From positions 1 through 64,000 of the forward strand of contig CABXXT010000003.1 of the NCBI GenBank assembly GCA_902516285.1: a DNA stretch of 64,000 bases, read 5' to 3'. The notes beneath the pieces were generated by a model. It did no database searches. It was not told where the DNA came from and saw nothing but the letters and a program-made list of their open reading frames with translations. The position numbers and the translations under genes are program-made. This stretch comes from an uncultured SAR86 cluster bacterium. Its GTDB lineage: Bacteria; Pseudomonadota; Gammaproteobacteria; Magnimaribacterales; D2472. Below, one piece after another: positions 51,105 to 60,487 of the stretch. Every line of letters starts with the position of its first letter. Position 1 is the stretch's first letter.

Positions 51105-51747
51105 CCTTTTCTATTTCGTGATATAAGTTATCTGAAAAGTAATCAATAATTTTTGCTTCAAAACCCATTAAATATATTTGTTCTTTAATTCTTTTTGAGA
51201 TGCAAAAGAAAGATATTTTTCTGTCCGACTTATAAATATTGTCAAAAAATATTTGTGCGCTAAAAACGCTTGTAAAAATTACTGCTTCTGCTGAATTGAA
51301 TTGATTTTTTATTGAGTTGTATGCATCAAATTCCTTTCTTTCGTAACAAACAATTTTTTTACAAAATGATCCTTGAGCATTTATAAAATTTTCGATATCA
51401 CTAAGACCACCTTCACCCTTAATTATTAAGAATTTTTGTTTTTGTATTTGTTTACCTAATAATTTTGCTAATCCTGATGAACCAGGAGTGGGAGGACATT
51501 TAGAAATAATATCATTTACTATCAAAGCTTTTTTTGTTGACTTGCCCATTGAAAAAATATTTTTATCAATACATATTTCAAAATTTTTAAAATTCTCTAC
51601 GGATGCAACGCTCTGAAATATAACATCAGTAAAGTTTTCAGCTGGAATTTGATAATTCAAGGGTTTGATCTTAAAAAGAGGCACATTTTCAATTAAGTTG
51701 GAGGAATAAGAAATTTTACTATTTGAGCTTGTATCAATAATGTTCAT
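51097..51747 (-). CDS. hemD: Uroporphyrinogen-III synthase
   Basis: Adjacent to hem[15 protein letters not shown] and C-terminal [18 protein letters not shown]; divergent family. Confidence 0.75.
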   Translation of the reverse strand: MNIIDTSSNSKISYSSNLIENVPLFKIKPLNYQIPAENFTDVIFQSVASVENFKNFEICIDKNIFSMGKSTKKALIVNDIISKCPPTPGSSGLAKLLGKQIQKQKFLIIKGEGGLSDIENFINAQGSFCKKIVCYERKEFDAYNSIKNQFNSAEAVIFTSVFSAQIFFDNIYKSDRKISFFCISKRIKEQIYLMGFEAKIIDYFSDNLYHEIEKAI

Positions 51748-52600
51748 GCAATAATCTTAGTCCCCCATCTTTTTTTATATTATTAAATATTTCATCAACA
51801 TTTTTGCCTGAGAAATTAATAAATTTCTCTTTTCCATAAATTTCCCCATTTAAAATGCCATTAGACACATATAACGAAATTGCTGAATTACAGTTTGCCT
51901 CTAATTTTCTAAGGAGTTCTCTTTCCATATTAATTCCTAGATTTAAATCATCCGATGAATTGCTTGCAAAAAAAGGTTTTAAGAATTCTTCAATTTTACT
52001 TCCAACTTTCCATTGAACTGATAAAGCGCCCTGACCTGAACAAGTTATGTGATTTAACTTTATAAAATTATGACCCTTTAATAGATAATCAAGTCTTGAT
52101 AAACCAGCCTCTGCTAAAATAATACAATCAAAAATACCGTCATTTAATTTTTTAAGTCTTGTATCAATATTTCCATTTAAAGGATAAATATCATTTGAAT
52201 GCAAATGATGCTTGGCTTGCATCTTTCTTCTTAGGCTAGATGTACCAAGCTTCATATTTTTTTTATATACAGCGTCAATACCTTTTTTAAATATCAATAG
52301 ATCTGAAATTTTTCTCGATGTACCTTCTAAAAAGTAGAGATGTTCTAATCCAGCAGTTTTGATCGCAGGCATATCTTTCGCTGAATGAATTGCAAGATCT
52401 GCAGTTTCATCTAAAAGACATGTTTCAATATCACTAACAAAACTTGCTTTATCAAATAAAACATTGCCATCTGCACTCATTTTATCTCCCTGAGTTGAGA
52501 CTTCTTTCAAGCTATAATTTTCAATGGAAAAAGTCTTTGCAAATAATTCAACTTGTCTTAGTGCTAATTTGGAATTCCTTGATGCTATTTTAATCTTCAT
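51734..52600 (-). CDS. hemC: Porphobilinogen deaminase
   Basis: KIASRNSKLALRQVELF, HSAKDMPA, LGTSSLRRKMQ, LNGNIDTRLKKL. Confidence 0.95.
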   Translation of the reverse strand: MKIKIASRNSKLALRQVELFAKTFSIENYSLKEVSTQGDKMSADGNVLFDKASFVSDIETCLLDETADLAIHSAKDMPAIKTAGLEHLYFLEGTSRKISDLLIFKKGIDAVYKKNMKLGTSSLRRKMQAKHHLHSNDIYPLNGNIDTRLKKLNDGIFDCIILAEAGLSRLDYLLKGHNFIKLNHITCSGQGALSVQWKVGSKIEEFLKPFFASNSSDDLNLGINMERELLRKLEANCNSAISLYVSNGILNGEIYGKEKFINFSGKNVDEIFNNIKKDGGLRLLHEHY

Positions 52601-53147
52601 TACTTAAAAGGGTGGCTTTAACATCTCCTAAAATTTTTTCTTTCAAAATTTTCAGTGAACTTGGTATTTCAATAGTTGAGAATTTATTATGTTCCAAATA
52701 GATTTTACACGATGGTCTTAAACTTTTGTTATTAGATAGTATTTGTAATGTTCTTCCTTCAAGATCTTTATTGAAAGGAGGATCTAAAAAGATCAAATTA
52801 AATATAGATAGGTCACTTTTTTTTATCCAACCCAGACAGTCCTTAAATAAAATCATAGATGAATTATCTAATTTAAGTTCCTTAAGAGATGATTTAATAC
52901 TTAAATAATTTTTTTTGTTTACTTCTATAAATACAGTTTTCTTTGCGCCCCTTGAAAGTGCTTCTATTCCAAGAGCTCCTGTACCTGCAAAAAGGTCAAG
53001 ACAACTGTAGTTTGAAATTTCAAACTGAAGCCAATTAAATAAAATTTCTCTAAGTTTGCTAGATGTTGGCCTGAGAGTACTTTTGTAATCAAAAGGAATA
53101 TTTTTTCCTTTCAAAATACCACCTGTTATTCTTATGCTATTTTTCAT
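52590..53147 (-). CDS. rsmD: 16S rRNA (guanine966-N2)-methyltransferase
   Basis: RITGGILKGKNI, LRPTSSKLREILFNWL, CLDLFAGTGALGIEALSRGA, FLDPPFN. Confidence 0.94.
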   Translation of the reverse strand: MKNSIRITGGILKGKNIPFDYKSTLRPTSSKLREILFNWLQFEISNYSCLDLFAGTGALGIEALSRGAKKTVFIEVNKKNYLSIKSSLKELKLDNSSMILFKDCLGWIKKSDLSIFNLIFLDPPFNKDLEGRTLQILSNNKSLRPSCKIYLEHNKFSTIEIPSSLKILKEKILGDVKATLLSNED

Positions 53148-53180
53148 CTATATTAATTTTCTTTAAGTATAATTCATACT

Positions 53181-53645
53181 ATGAGCATACAAGATAATTT
53201 TAGATTAGCCATGCGGAGATATATTTATTCGGTAAGTATAATGTCAAATAGAGACTCAGATGATAATTTCAATGCCATAACTGTATCCTCAGTAACCTCA
53301 ATATCAATGGATCCACCAAGTATATTAATCTGCATTAATAAATCTGCAAAAATTCATGACTCTATTCTTCTTGGTTCCAAATTTTGTATAAATCTTTTAA
53401 ATAAAGATCAACAAGAACTTTCTGATATTTGTTCTGATGAAGATAGACATAATCAAAGATTCTTAGATAAAAATTGGAATACAAATAACGTACCTTTTCT
53501 CAGTAACGCTCAAGCAAATATATTTTGCAAAGTTGATAAGCTTACTTCATACCATACTCACACTATTGTTATTGGTTTAGTAGAAGATGCAAGCTTTGCA
53601 AAAACTATATCAACTTTGACTTATGTTGATGGAAAATACATATAA
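53181..53645 (+). CDS. Flavin reductase-like FMN-binding protein
   Basis: FRLAMRRYIYSVSIMS, AITVSSVTSISMDPPSILICINKSAKIHDSI, KFCINLLNKDQQELSD. Confidence 0.9.
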   Translation: MSIQDNFRLAMRRYIYSVSIMSNRDSDDNFNAITVSSVTSISMDPPSILICINKSAKIHDSILLGSKFCINLLNKDQQELSDICSDEDRHNQRFLDKNWNTNNVPFLSNAQANIFCKVDKLTSYHTHTIVIGLVEDASFAKTISTLTYVDGKYI

Positions 53646-53650
53646 TTAAC

Positions 53651-54259
53651 TTACAAAGTATCTATAAATTTTTCTAAATACTTATCTATGTCTCTATTTA
53701 TTTTATTTATTGCTTTAATTGGAGTATCTGGCATAGCTAACAATTTTTTTGGAACAACTTGAAGTTTTCTTAAAAGGCCAACTAAGCCATGAACTTTAGC
53801 CCAAGTATCAATACATTTTTCTTCAATAGAAGCTTCATTATTATCTTTTGAATATGCTGAAATCTGTGATCTAAGATGAAGATATGTTTGATTTGCTGAC
53901 AAAAATAGTGAAGGATATTTTGTAAAGTCGCTAACAGCAGTTCCAAACATCAAATCATATGTATTGGAGTTTTTTAATCCAAAATTAATATACTCTCTAC
54001 CTGCAGCTATTAAATTTTTCTTTGGACTTTTTGATCTTGATTTCAACATCGCCTTTAATAATCTGTTGAATCCCTCTGCTGCAACTTCTGCAAACAAGTC
54101 TTCTTTTGTTTTAAAGTGTCTATATGGAGCTGTTTGAGATACTTTACTTTCTTTTGCAAGAGACCTAATACTTAATTTTGTATACCCGTCTCTCTCACAC
54201 ATTTTAAAAGCACAAGTTAAAAGTTCTTTTTTTAAATTACCGTGGTGATAATTAGTCAT
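53651..54259 (-). CDS. TetR family transcriptional regulator
   Basis: KMCERDGYTKLSIRSLAKESKVSQTAPYRHFKTKEDLFAEVAAEGF HTH. Confidence 0.92.
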   Translation of the reverse strand: MTNYHHGNLKKELLTCAFKMCERDGYTKLSIRSLAKESKVSQTAPYRHFKTKEDLFAEVAAEGFNRLLKAMLKSRSKSPKKNLIAAGREYINFGLKNSNTYDLMFGTAVSDFTKYPSLFLSANQTYLHLRSQISAYSKDNNEASIEEKCIDTWAKVHGLVGLLRKLQVVPKKLLAMPDTPIKAINKINRDIDKYLEKFIDTL

Positions 54260-54270
54260 TTTATGTTTAA

Positions 54271-54316
54271 TGTTGACACTGCTTACATATTCAATTAATG
54301 TTTACACTGCTTACAT
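54271..54316. promoter_or_regulatory. Tandem 18-bp operator-like repeats
   Basis: TGTTGACACTGCTTACAT (54271-54288) and TGTTTACACTGCTTACAT (54299-54316), 28-bp period, in TetR/RND divergent region. Confidence 0.75.
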
Positions 54317-54344
54317 TAAAATTTTTAAACATATAAGTCAAATA

Positions 54345-55316
54345 ATGATTAGCTCAAGAATATTTTTAATTATCACCTTATCTATATCAGTAGAAATTTT
54401 TTCTCTTGAAGTTCTTGAGGTTAAAATTTTGAATTCCTATTCAATAACAAAAGAATTTCCAGGTAAATTATTACCAACTGAGCAATCAAAATTATCGTTT
54501 GAAATTCCAGGCAAAATTAAAGCTATAAATGTGGATGTAGGTGATCTAGTCTTGAAAGGTGATATTCTTGCAGAATTAGACAATAGAGAAGCGGTAGCAC
54601 AGGCAAACCAAGCAAAAGCAACATTTGATTTATCCAAACAAGTTTTAAATAGATTTGAAGATTTAAAAGAAAAAGGACATATATCAATTCAAGAGCTTGA
54701 TAAAGCTAAATCAGATTTTATTGTTGCAGAATCTCAATATGAATTTTTTAAAGTCAAATTGGAACAAACAAAAATAATATCACCATATGATGGAGCAATT
54801 CAAAATAGATACCTTGATACAGGCACAGTTATAAATGCTGGAGTTCCAATTCTAGAAATATTGGATTCAAATTTTGTTGAAGCTCATATTTCTGTTCCAA
54901 TTTTATATTTGGATGATATGAAAATTGGTGAAGAATATGACTTTAATTTTGAAGGAAATAATATCAAAGGAATCTTTACGAGGCTTTCACCAATGTCACC
55001 TGGAGGCTCTGACAGTAGACTTGCCATTTTTAAATTTGATAATTTTTTTAGTCCAGGATCAATTACAAAATTAAAACTCAAAATTATTCAACAAGCAACA
55101 GGGACATGGGTACCATTAAAAACATTATCTCAGTCTGAGCAAGGAATATGGACGGTTTATACGATTAACCAAGATAGTAAAGTTGTCAGAGATTTGGTTG
55201 AGATTATATATTTTGAAGGTGAGTATGCTTATGTTAATGGCACACTAAAGAATGGTGATCTTATTGTCCTGGGCGGCCCTTCAAAAATAATAGAAGGAAA
55301 AAATTTAATAAATTAA
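54345..55316 (+). CDS. RND efflux periplasmic adaptor (MFP) (start proposed at ATG 54345; ORF-track start 54270 runs through the operators)
   Basis: FEIPGKIKAINVDVGDLVLKGDILAELDNREAVAQ, IISPYDGAIQNRYLDTGTVINAG; precedes RND permease. Confidence 0.9.
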   Translation: MISSRIFLIITLSISVEIFSLEVLEVKILNSYSITKEFPGKLLPTEQSKLSFEIPGKIKAINVDVGDLVLKGDILAELDNREAVAQANQAKATFDLSKQVLNRFEDLKEKGHISIQELDKAKSDFIVAESQYEFFKVKLEQTKIISPYDGAIQNRYLDTGTVINAGVPILEILDSNFVEAHISVPILYLDDMKIGEEYDFNFEGNNIKGIFTRLSPMSPGGSDSRLAIFKFDNFFSPGSITKLKLKIIQQATGTWVPLKTLSQSEQGIWTVYTINQDSKVVRDLVEIIYFEGEYAYVNGTLKNGDLIVLGGPSKIIEGKNLIN

Positions 55317-55320
55317 AGTC

Positions 55321-58300
55321 ATGAAGTTCATTAATATTTTTCTTGATAGGCCCAGAATACTATTTTTAACATTAGCATTTATTGTTTTAGCTGGAATTAG
55401 CTCAGCATTCTCAGTACCTATTCAAGAAAACCCTGAGTTAGCTAAGAGATGGGGACACATAAATATATTCTATCCTGGAGCAACGCAAGAAAGAGTTGAA
55501 ACTCAAGTTGTATCAGATCTTGAAATTAAATTACGAGAAGTTGTTGAAATACGAGAGTTAAGATCAAATATAACTCAAGGATATGGAAGATTAGGGATTG
55601 AATTGGAACAATCAGTAACTCCTGATCTAATAGATCAAACATGGTCTAAGATTCAAAATAAAATGGATCAAATAATTGCTCCAGATGGGACACAGATAAA
55701 CTTAGATATAAGTAGTGGACCTCCCATAACAGTTCAATATGCATTTTTATGGAATGGAGAGGGCAAAGCGCCAGAAATTCTTATTTCCAGACTAGCTCAA
55801 CAACTAAAAAGAAAACTCAGTTCAATTGGCGCCACTGAAAATACTGCTATTTATGGAGAGGCTGAAGAAGAGATATTGATAGAAGTTAATTCAGCAAAAA
55901 TGACTTCATTAGATCTCACCTATCAAGATATCTCAAGAGCTATAAGCTCGTTTGATAATAAAAAACCTGTTGGCGTTGTTTCTGATAATTATTCTCAATT
56001 TTTAATTAAATTAAAAGATAATATTAAAAGCCCTCAAAAAATTGGTGAAATACCAATTAAAGTAATTAATCAATCTGAAATAATTAGATTACAAGATATT
56101 GCTTCTATTTCAATAGAACCTGCGTTTCCATATGAAGATCTATATTTGTTTAATGGGCAAAGGGTGGTATCAGTATCTACTACCGGTAGTATGTCTCAAA
56201 GAGTTTTTGATTACGTGGAGAGAGCAGAAAGTGTTGTTGATGAAATCAGAGCAACCCTCCCTGACGAAATTTCAATAGAGCTGATATATGACGAATCAGT
56301 GTATGTTGGTAAAAAGTTTGACACGCTTGTTGGTAGTTTTGCTTTAGCAACTTTCTTTGTTCTTGGCTTTAGTTTCTTTTTTCTTGGTATCAGACCTGGA
56401 ATAATTGTTACTGTAATTCTTCCATTTTCTATATGTATGGTCTTATTAGGATGCAGATTGATTGGTCTACCTCTTCATATAACTTCCATATCAGGAATAA
56501 TTATTGCTCTTGGATTACTAATTGATAATGGAATCATAGTAGTTGAAGATTATAAATTCAGGAGATCACAAAAATTAGGTATTAAAGAATCTATTAATCA
56601 AACCTTGACCCAGCTCACAACTCCTTTAGCAGCAGCAACTGGCACGACTGTTCTTGCTTTTTTACCAATAGTTACAGGAGAGGGATCTAGCATAGAATTT
56701 GTAAGCGGATTAGCTATAACAGTAATAATGTCTATAGTTTCTTCTCTCGTTTTAGCTCTTATTTTAGTTCCTGTTTTAATGAGTTATATGGAACGAATTC
56801 CATATTTTTCAAACATCGAAGTTCATCAAGAGGGCTACAGAAATGAAAAAATATTAACAAATTACCGAAATTTTTTGTCATGGTCATTTGACGATCCGAG
56901 AAGGGCAATATTAATCTCTATTTCTTTGCCTGTGTTAGGCTTTGCCTTATTTAATTTTATACCTAAGGATTTCTTCCCTACTAATGATAGAGATATGTTT
57001 AGAGTAAACATTGAGCTTCCTCAAAACTCATCAACATTGAAAACTCTTGAAAAAGCCACTGAAATTAGAAATCAAATAATTGAAAGTGAATTAATTCAAA
57101 TAGAAAAAGATTATTGGTTTGTTGGTCGAAGAATGCCAAGAGTATTAATGAATATTGTAGGAGGTGTTGAAAAACAAGGTGCAAATAATCAGGCACAATC
57201 AGTTTTCTTTGTAGAAAGTTATGATGAAATGGTTAAAAATTTATCCGATCTGGCAAAATTGCTTAATAAGAAAAATCCAGACATTATTATCCATGTCGAT
57301 ACTTTCTATCAAGGACCTCCAGTATTTTCAGACATAAATTTTAAAATTTATGGTGATGATCCATTCCTATTAAAAAAACTTGGAGAGGAGCTAGAACTAA
57401 TAATTAATAATTCACCCGATGTTAGTCACACAAAATCAGAAGCATCGAACTCTTCTACAAGCATTGAATTTGAATTTGATAGCTCAAATGTTTCACTTTC
57501 AGGAAAAAATACTGGCATTCTTGCTGAGCAACTATACGCTGCTAACAATGGTGTAATTGTTGGGTCAATGCTTGATTCAAATAAAGAAATTCCCATAAGG
57601 ATTAAGGGGATAACAAACTCCGATGATATTACTGGTTCATCTAGCATAATGTCTATCCCAACTGAAGTTGGTATTGAATTCATTGGAAGCTATGGAAAAA
57701 CATCTTTAAATAAAATGTCTGGAGATATTGAAAGAGTTGATGGCCAAAGAATCAATGATGTTGAAGGATGGATATGGACGGGAACCCTGCCTTTTGCAAC
57801 AGAACAGTTTATAAAAAAAGATGTTGAAGAGTTTAGAAAAAAACTACCTCCTGGCTATTTTCTAAAACAAGGTGGTGAAGCCCAGGAAAGAGGTGAGTCC
57901 CAATCACAGATATATTCTTCAGCTTTGATTTATTTAGTTTTGATAAGTATTGGTTTGGTGTTTGCATTAAATTCTTTCAGACAAACGATATTAATATTAT
58001 CTGTGGCCATCTTATCAGTGGGGTTATCATTTGTTGGATTACTAGTTGGACAACAAAATTATGGTTTTATTGCGACGGTTGGAGCAATTGGTCTAATAGG
58101 CCTTTCTATAAATGATTCTATTATTGTTTTATCCCACATCAAGGAGAGAGCACAGAAAAATCTCATGACTAAGACAGACCTTATTGAAGTCGTAATTAGA
58201 TCAACTAGACATATAATTACAACTTCTCTTACTACTCTTGGTGGATTTTTGCCTTTAATTTTTTCAAGTATATTTTTTAGACCACTTGCATGGGGAATGA

Positions 58301-58383
58301 GCATAGGAGTATTAGGTGCAACTATGACAGCTCTTTTATATATACCTGCAATGTTTATTCTTTTAAATAAAGTTAAAGATTAG
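55321..58383 (+). CDS. RND family multidrug efflux permease
   Basis: 1020 aa; GIIIALGLLIDNGIIVVEDYKFRR, IGLIGLSINDSIIVLSHIKERA, FIPKDFFPTNDRDMF. Confidence 0.95.
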   Translation: MKFINIFLDRPRILFLTLAFIVLAGISSAFSVPIQENPELAKRWGHINIFYPGATQERVETQVVSDLEIKLREVVEIRELRSNITQGYGRLGIELEQSVTPDLIDQTWSKIQNKMDQIIAPDGTQINLDISSGPPITVQYAFLWNGEGKAPEILISRLAQQLKRKLSSIGATENTAIYGEAEEEILIEVNSAKMTSLDLTYQDISRAISSFDNKKPVGVVSDNYSQFLIKLKDNIKSPQKIGEIPIKVINQSEIIRLQDIASISIEPAFPYEDLYLFNGQRVVSVSTTGSMSQRVFDYVERAESVVDEIRATLPDEISIELIYDESVYVGKKFDTLVGSFALATFFVLGFSFFFLGIRPGIIVTVILPFSICMVLLGCRLIGLPLHITSISGIIIALGLLIDNGIIVVEDYKFRRSQKLGIKESINQTLTQLTTPLAAATGTTVLAFLPIVTGEGSSIEFVSGLAITVIMSIVSSLVLALILVPVLMSYMERIPYFSNIEVHQEGYRNEKILTNYRNFLSWSFDDPRRAILISISLPVLGFALFNFIPKDFFPTNDRDMFRVNIELPQNSSTLKTLEKATEIRNQIIESELIQIEKDYWFVGRRMPRVLMNIVGGVEKQGANNQAQSVFFVESYDEMVKNLSDLAKLLNKKNPDIIIHVDTFYQGPPVFSDINFKIYGDDPFLLKKLGEELELIINNSPDVSHTKSEASNSSTSIEFEFDSSNVSLSGKNTGILAEQLYAANNGVIVGSMLDSNKEIPIRIKGITNSDDITGSSSIMSIPTEVGIEFIGSYGKTSLNKMSGDIERVDGQRINDVEGWIWTGTLPFATEQFIKKDVEEFRKKLPPGYFLKQGGEAQERGESQSQIYSSALIYLVLISIGLVFALNSFRQTILILSVAILSVGLSFVGLLVGQQNYGFIATVGAIGLIGLSINDSIIVLSHIKERAQKNLMTKTDLIEVVIRSTRHIITTSLTTLGGFLPLIFSSIFFRPLAWGMSIGVLGATMTALLYIPAMFILLNKVKD

Positions 58384-58579
58384 AACATTTATAAGAACAA
58401 AATTTCTTATGAAATTTCTGAACAATTATTGATTCCTCAACAAATGTTCCACAATTATCACATTCAATCATGTAAGTAAATTTATTTTCATAGTTCTTAA
58501 TGGAGTAATTTTTTAAATACCTCACCATGAGCCTTAACATTGTGAATATTATTAAAGGGGTTATTAATTTAATTATCAT
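58373..58579 (-). CDS. Small membrane-anchored protein with zinc-finger-like Cys motif (PP0621/MYND-finger-like)
   Basis: N-terminal TM; ECDNCGTFVEESIIVQKFHKKFCSYKCSNL; next to bamD. Confidence 0.6.
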   Translation of the reverse strand: MIIKLITPLIIFTMLRLMVRYLKNYSIKNYENKFTYMIECDNCGTFVEESIIVQKFHKKFCSYKCSNL

Positions 58580-58584
58580 TTAAA

Positions 58585-59403
58585 TTATTCTGAAGATTTT
58601 GGTCTTGCACTACTTAGGAAGTTCCATGACCATCTGCTTCTAATGGCTTGCTGAGATTCTTTATCAGGATAATTAATATTTATTACAACTTTTACATCAT
58701 CAAGAAGGTCTTGATACCCTAATGCATCATAGCTCTCCTCAAGAATTTTTAGTGCTCTATAGTTTTCACTAGAATTTGGAATATTTTCAATGACATAATT
58801 TGCTCTTCTAATTGCACCAACGTATGCATTTATAGTTAAATAATAATTTGCTGCAGCGAGCTCACTTTTGGCAATCATATTTCTTAAATAAACACTTCTT
58901 TGTTTCGCATAAGGTAAATATTGGCTATCAGGAAATCTAGTAGAAAATTCAGTTAATTCTGCGAATGAAGTTTTTGCTCCAGATATATCACGATTTGATA
59001 AATCAGAATCTGTGTATCTTATAATTAGATCTCTATCTCTTGTATAACTCGATAAACCCTTCATAAAATATGCATAATCTATATTAGGATGCCTTGGATG
59101 TAATCTTATAAATTTCTCAGCTGCAGCATGAGCTGCTTCTTGTTCAGAGCTCATAAAATGAGCATATATTAATTCAACTTGAGCTTGTTCAGCATATTTT
59201 CCAAAAGGATATCGAGTTTCTATAGCTTCTAAAGATTCTATTGCACCAAGAAAATTATTTGAATTCATTCTTCTTTGAGCTTGATCGTAGTAAATTTTTT
59301 CAGGTTGCTCTAATTCTTCTCCATTAGAGTTACATCCATAATTAAAAACTAAGACTAGTATAGATAGTAATGTTGATATATTTATTTGCTTAACTTTTTT
59401 CAT
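58585..59403 (-). CDS. bamD: Outer membrane assembly lipoprotein BamD
   Basis: Lipobox NYGC; YDQAQRRMNSNNFLGAIESLEAIETRYPFGKYAEQAQVELIYAHF; FIRLHPRHPNIDYAYFMKGL. Confidence 0.95.
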   Translation of the reverse strand: MKKVKQINISTLLSILVLVFNYGCNSNGEELEQPEKIYYDQAQRRMNSNNFLGAIESLEAIETRYPFGKYAEQAQVELIYAHFMSSEQEAAHAAAEKFIRLHPRHPNIDYAYFMKGLSSYTRDRDLIIRYTDSDLSNRDISGAKTSFAELTEFSTRFPDSQYLPYAKQRSVYLRNMIAKSELAAANYYLTINAYVGAIRRANYVIENIPNSSENYRALKILEESYDALGYQDLLDDVKVVININYPDKESQQAIRSRWSWNFLSSARPKSSE

Positions 59404-59486
59404 TTTAATAGTCTATTTTAACTGCATAATTTCATTTTGTTCGCTAAAGTCATAAAATTAGAACAATTATTACATAGTTAGTTCAT

Positions 59487-60431
59487 ATGACGATAACCAA
59501 AAAAGTACCACAAAACATGACTAGCATGAGACTTGATAAGGTTTCCTCTGAAATTTTTACAGATTATTCAAGGACTCAGATTAAAAAATGGATTAATGAT
59601 GGAAGAATATTACTTAATGACGAGTTCGCTACCCCTAAGGAAAAAGTATATGAAAATGATGAGATTCAAATAAATCCTATAGAGGAAATAAAAACTGAAT
59701 GGACAAAAGAAAAAATTGAGTTCGAGGTTTTAGAGGAGCAAAAAAACTATCTAATTATTAATAAACCTTATGATTTAGTTATGCATCCAGGTGCTGGCCG
59801 TAAAAATGGTACTTTGGCAAATGGATTACTTTACAGATTTCCAGAATTAAAAAAATTACCACGAGCTGGAATTGTACATAGACTAGATAAGGATACGTCT
59901 GGAGTTTTATTAGTGGCAAGGAATGAAAACTTTAGAAATTATTTTGTTGATCAACTTCAAAAAAGAAACATTAAAAAGAAATATTTAGCTGTAGTTGTTG
60001 GTAATATAATAGGTAGCTTAGAAATCAATGAACCTATAGGCAGGGATAAAAAAAATCGTACAAAAATGTCAATTAGATCAGACGGTAAGGAAGCAGTATC
60101 ATACTTAAAACTTAATGAGGGTTTAGGAAAGTACTCTTTGCTTGATGTGATTATAAAAACTGGAAGAACTCATCAAATAAGAGTGCATCTTGCAAGTAAA
60201 AAATTACCAATAATAGGAGACAAATCATACAATCCTTCAAGTAACATATCAAAAAACACATCTCAAAAATTAATGAATATTATAAGAAACTTTCCTAGAC
60301 AAGCTCTTCATTCAAGTCAACTTGAATTTAATGATTTAGGTTCAAATAAATCTTTATCTTATTGCGCCCCTATTCCTGATGATATTAAAAACTTAATTAA
60401 GCAACTCAAAAAAGAGTATTTAAATACATAA
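59487..60431 (+). CDS. rluD: 23S rRNA pseudouridine synthase RluD
   Basis: RLDKVSSEIFTDYSRTQIKKWI S4 domain, PGAGRKNGTLANGLLYRFP, GIVHRLDKDTSGVLLVARN. Confidence 0.94.
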   Translation: MTITKKVPQNMTSMRLDKVSSEIFTDYSRTQIKKWINDGRILLNDEFATPKEKVYENDEIQINPIEEIKTEWTKEKIEFEVLEEQKNYLIINKPYDLVMHPGAGRKNGTLANGLLYRFPELKKLPRAGIVHRLDKDTSGVLLVARNENFRNYFVDQLQKRNIKKKYLAVVVGNIIGSLEINEPIGRDKKNRTKMSIRSDGKEAVSYLKLNEGLGKYSLLDVIIKTGRTHQIRVHLASKKLPIIGDKSYNPSSNISKNTSQKLMNIIRNFPRQALHSSQLEFNDLGSNKSLSYCAPIPDDIKNLIKQLKKEYLNT

Positions 60432-60487
60432 AATACTTGTTTTTTTACTAATTATTAATGTATAAACCCCATTCTTAGGCAAAAAAT

